Shown here in pieces: positions 63,932 to 64,000 of a DNA stretch of 64,000 nucleotides; within the stretch, counting starts at the first letter, position 1; each line of letters starts with the position of its first letter. The stretch is taken from positions 551,012 through 615,011 of the forward strand of contig LT599018.1 in assembly GCA_900079685.1 (NCBI GenBank), in the 5' to 3' direction. A model generated the notes under the pieces. That model made no database searches and had not been told where the DNA came from. It saw nothing but the letters and a program-made list of their open reading frames with translations. A program made the translations under genes and the position numbers. The DNA comes from an uncultured delta proteobacterium. Lineage in GTDB: Bacteria; Desulfobacterota; Desulfovibrionia; Desulfovibrionales; Desulfovibrionaceae.

Positions 63932-64000
63932 ATGATTCGCATTCAGGATATTCTCGATACCATTGCCGCCTACAACCCGGAGGCGGATCTCGCTCTGGTG
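63932..64000 (+). CDS. Probable (p)ppGpp synthetase/hydrolase, first 23 codons
   Basis: Only MIRIQDILDTIAAYNPEADL and three further residues lie in the window. This start closely resembles RelA/SpoT bifunctional enzymes of Desulfovibrio-like bacteria, whose hydrolase domain would follow. The call rests on N-terminal similarity only. dksA, whose product acts with ppGpp, lies at 53.1-53.5 kb. GGGGCTCC before the ATG is a poor ribosome-binding site. Confidence 0.55.
   Translation, partial: MIRIQDILDTIAAYNPEADLALV

Overview
The window reads as chromosomal DNA of a GC-rich, Gram-negative, Desulfovibrio-like bacterium (Desulfovibrionaceae or close kin). Support comes from several independent places: an adenylate kinase with exactly the Cys129-X5-His135-X15-Cys151-X2-Cys154 metal site described for Desulfovibrio gigas, two fused TAXI-TRAP transporters, a stand-alone Met8-type sirohaem synthase next to hemA (sulfate reducers make haem from sirohaem), two-subunit GlyQ/GlyS, and the rpmE-DUF1385-prfA order. 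The species is not identifiable from sequence alone. Most of the window is housekeeping DNA; the accessory material lies between the genes.

Layout. 1-4.3 kb: prfA (partial), a DUF1385 membrane protein and rpmE on the minus strand; tlyA, an HdeD-like membrane protein and an AT-rich islet with a GT51 transglycosylase on plus. 4.3-8.3 kb: minus operon acpS-nnr-tsaE-lysC, read from a promoter that shares its -10 region with the ugd promoter. 8.4-21.5 kb: ugd, cheW with a sigma-28-type promoter, mfd, two SurA-type chaperone genes, a RodZ-like gene, recO, glyQ, glyS, rpsT. 21.8-29 kb: tetrapyrrole genes (Met8-type, HemX/CcsA-like, hemA), tilS, adk, two glycosyltransferases. 29-32.8 kb: minus operon DUF1850, fused TRAP permease, TAXI receptor. 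33-42.8 kb: surE, uvrB, a glycosyltransferase, ligA, dapB, nadE, a hypothetical gene, tRNA-Leu(UAA). 42.9-49.8 kb: Ldh-type dehydrogenase, DUF4139 protein, AEC transporter, RRM protein, a lipoprotein, then a small degraded element (toxin-antitoxin pair, replication-gene fragment) against tRNA-Arg(CCU). 49.9-57.1 kb: Cys-rich protein, acyltransferase, NFACT protein, DksA, and a second TAXI-TRAP pair. 57.1-64 kb: lon, clpX, clpP, tig, a nucleoside-deoxyribosyltransferase-like protein, and the first codons of a probable relA/spoT.

The most novel feature is a family of three intergenic palindromic elements (about 9.8, 21.7 and 32.9 kb). All share 16-17 bp terminal inverted repeats and subterminal blocks. 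One copy is flanked by a perfect 8-bp direct repeat, one has compensatory changes in both termini, and one has a completely different core. They look like non-autonomous, MITE-like elements. Other points of note: a glutamine-dependent-type NAD synthetase whose glutaminase nucleophile Cys is replaced by Gly; a toxin gene predicted to be transcribed without a leader; and divergent acpS/ugd promoters that overlap. No CRISPR array, intact prophage or autonomous transposase is visible.
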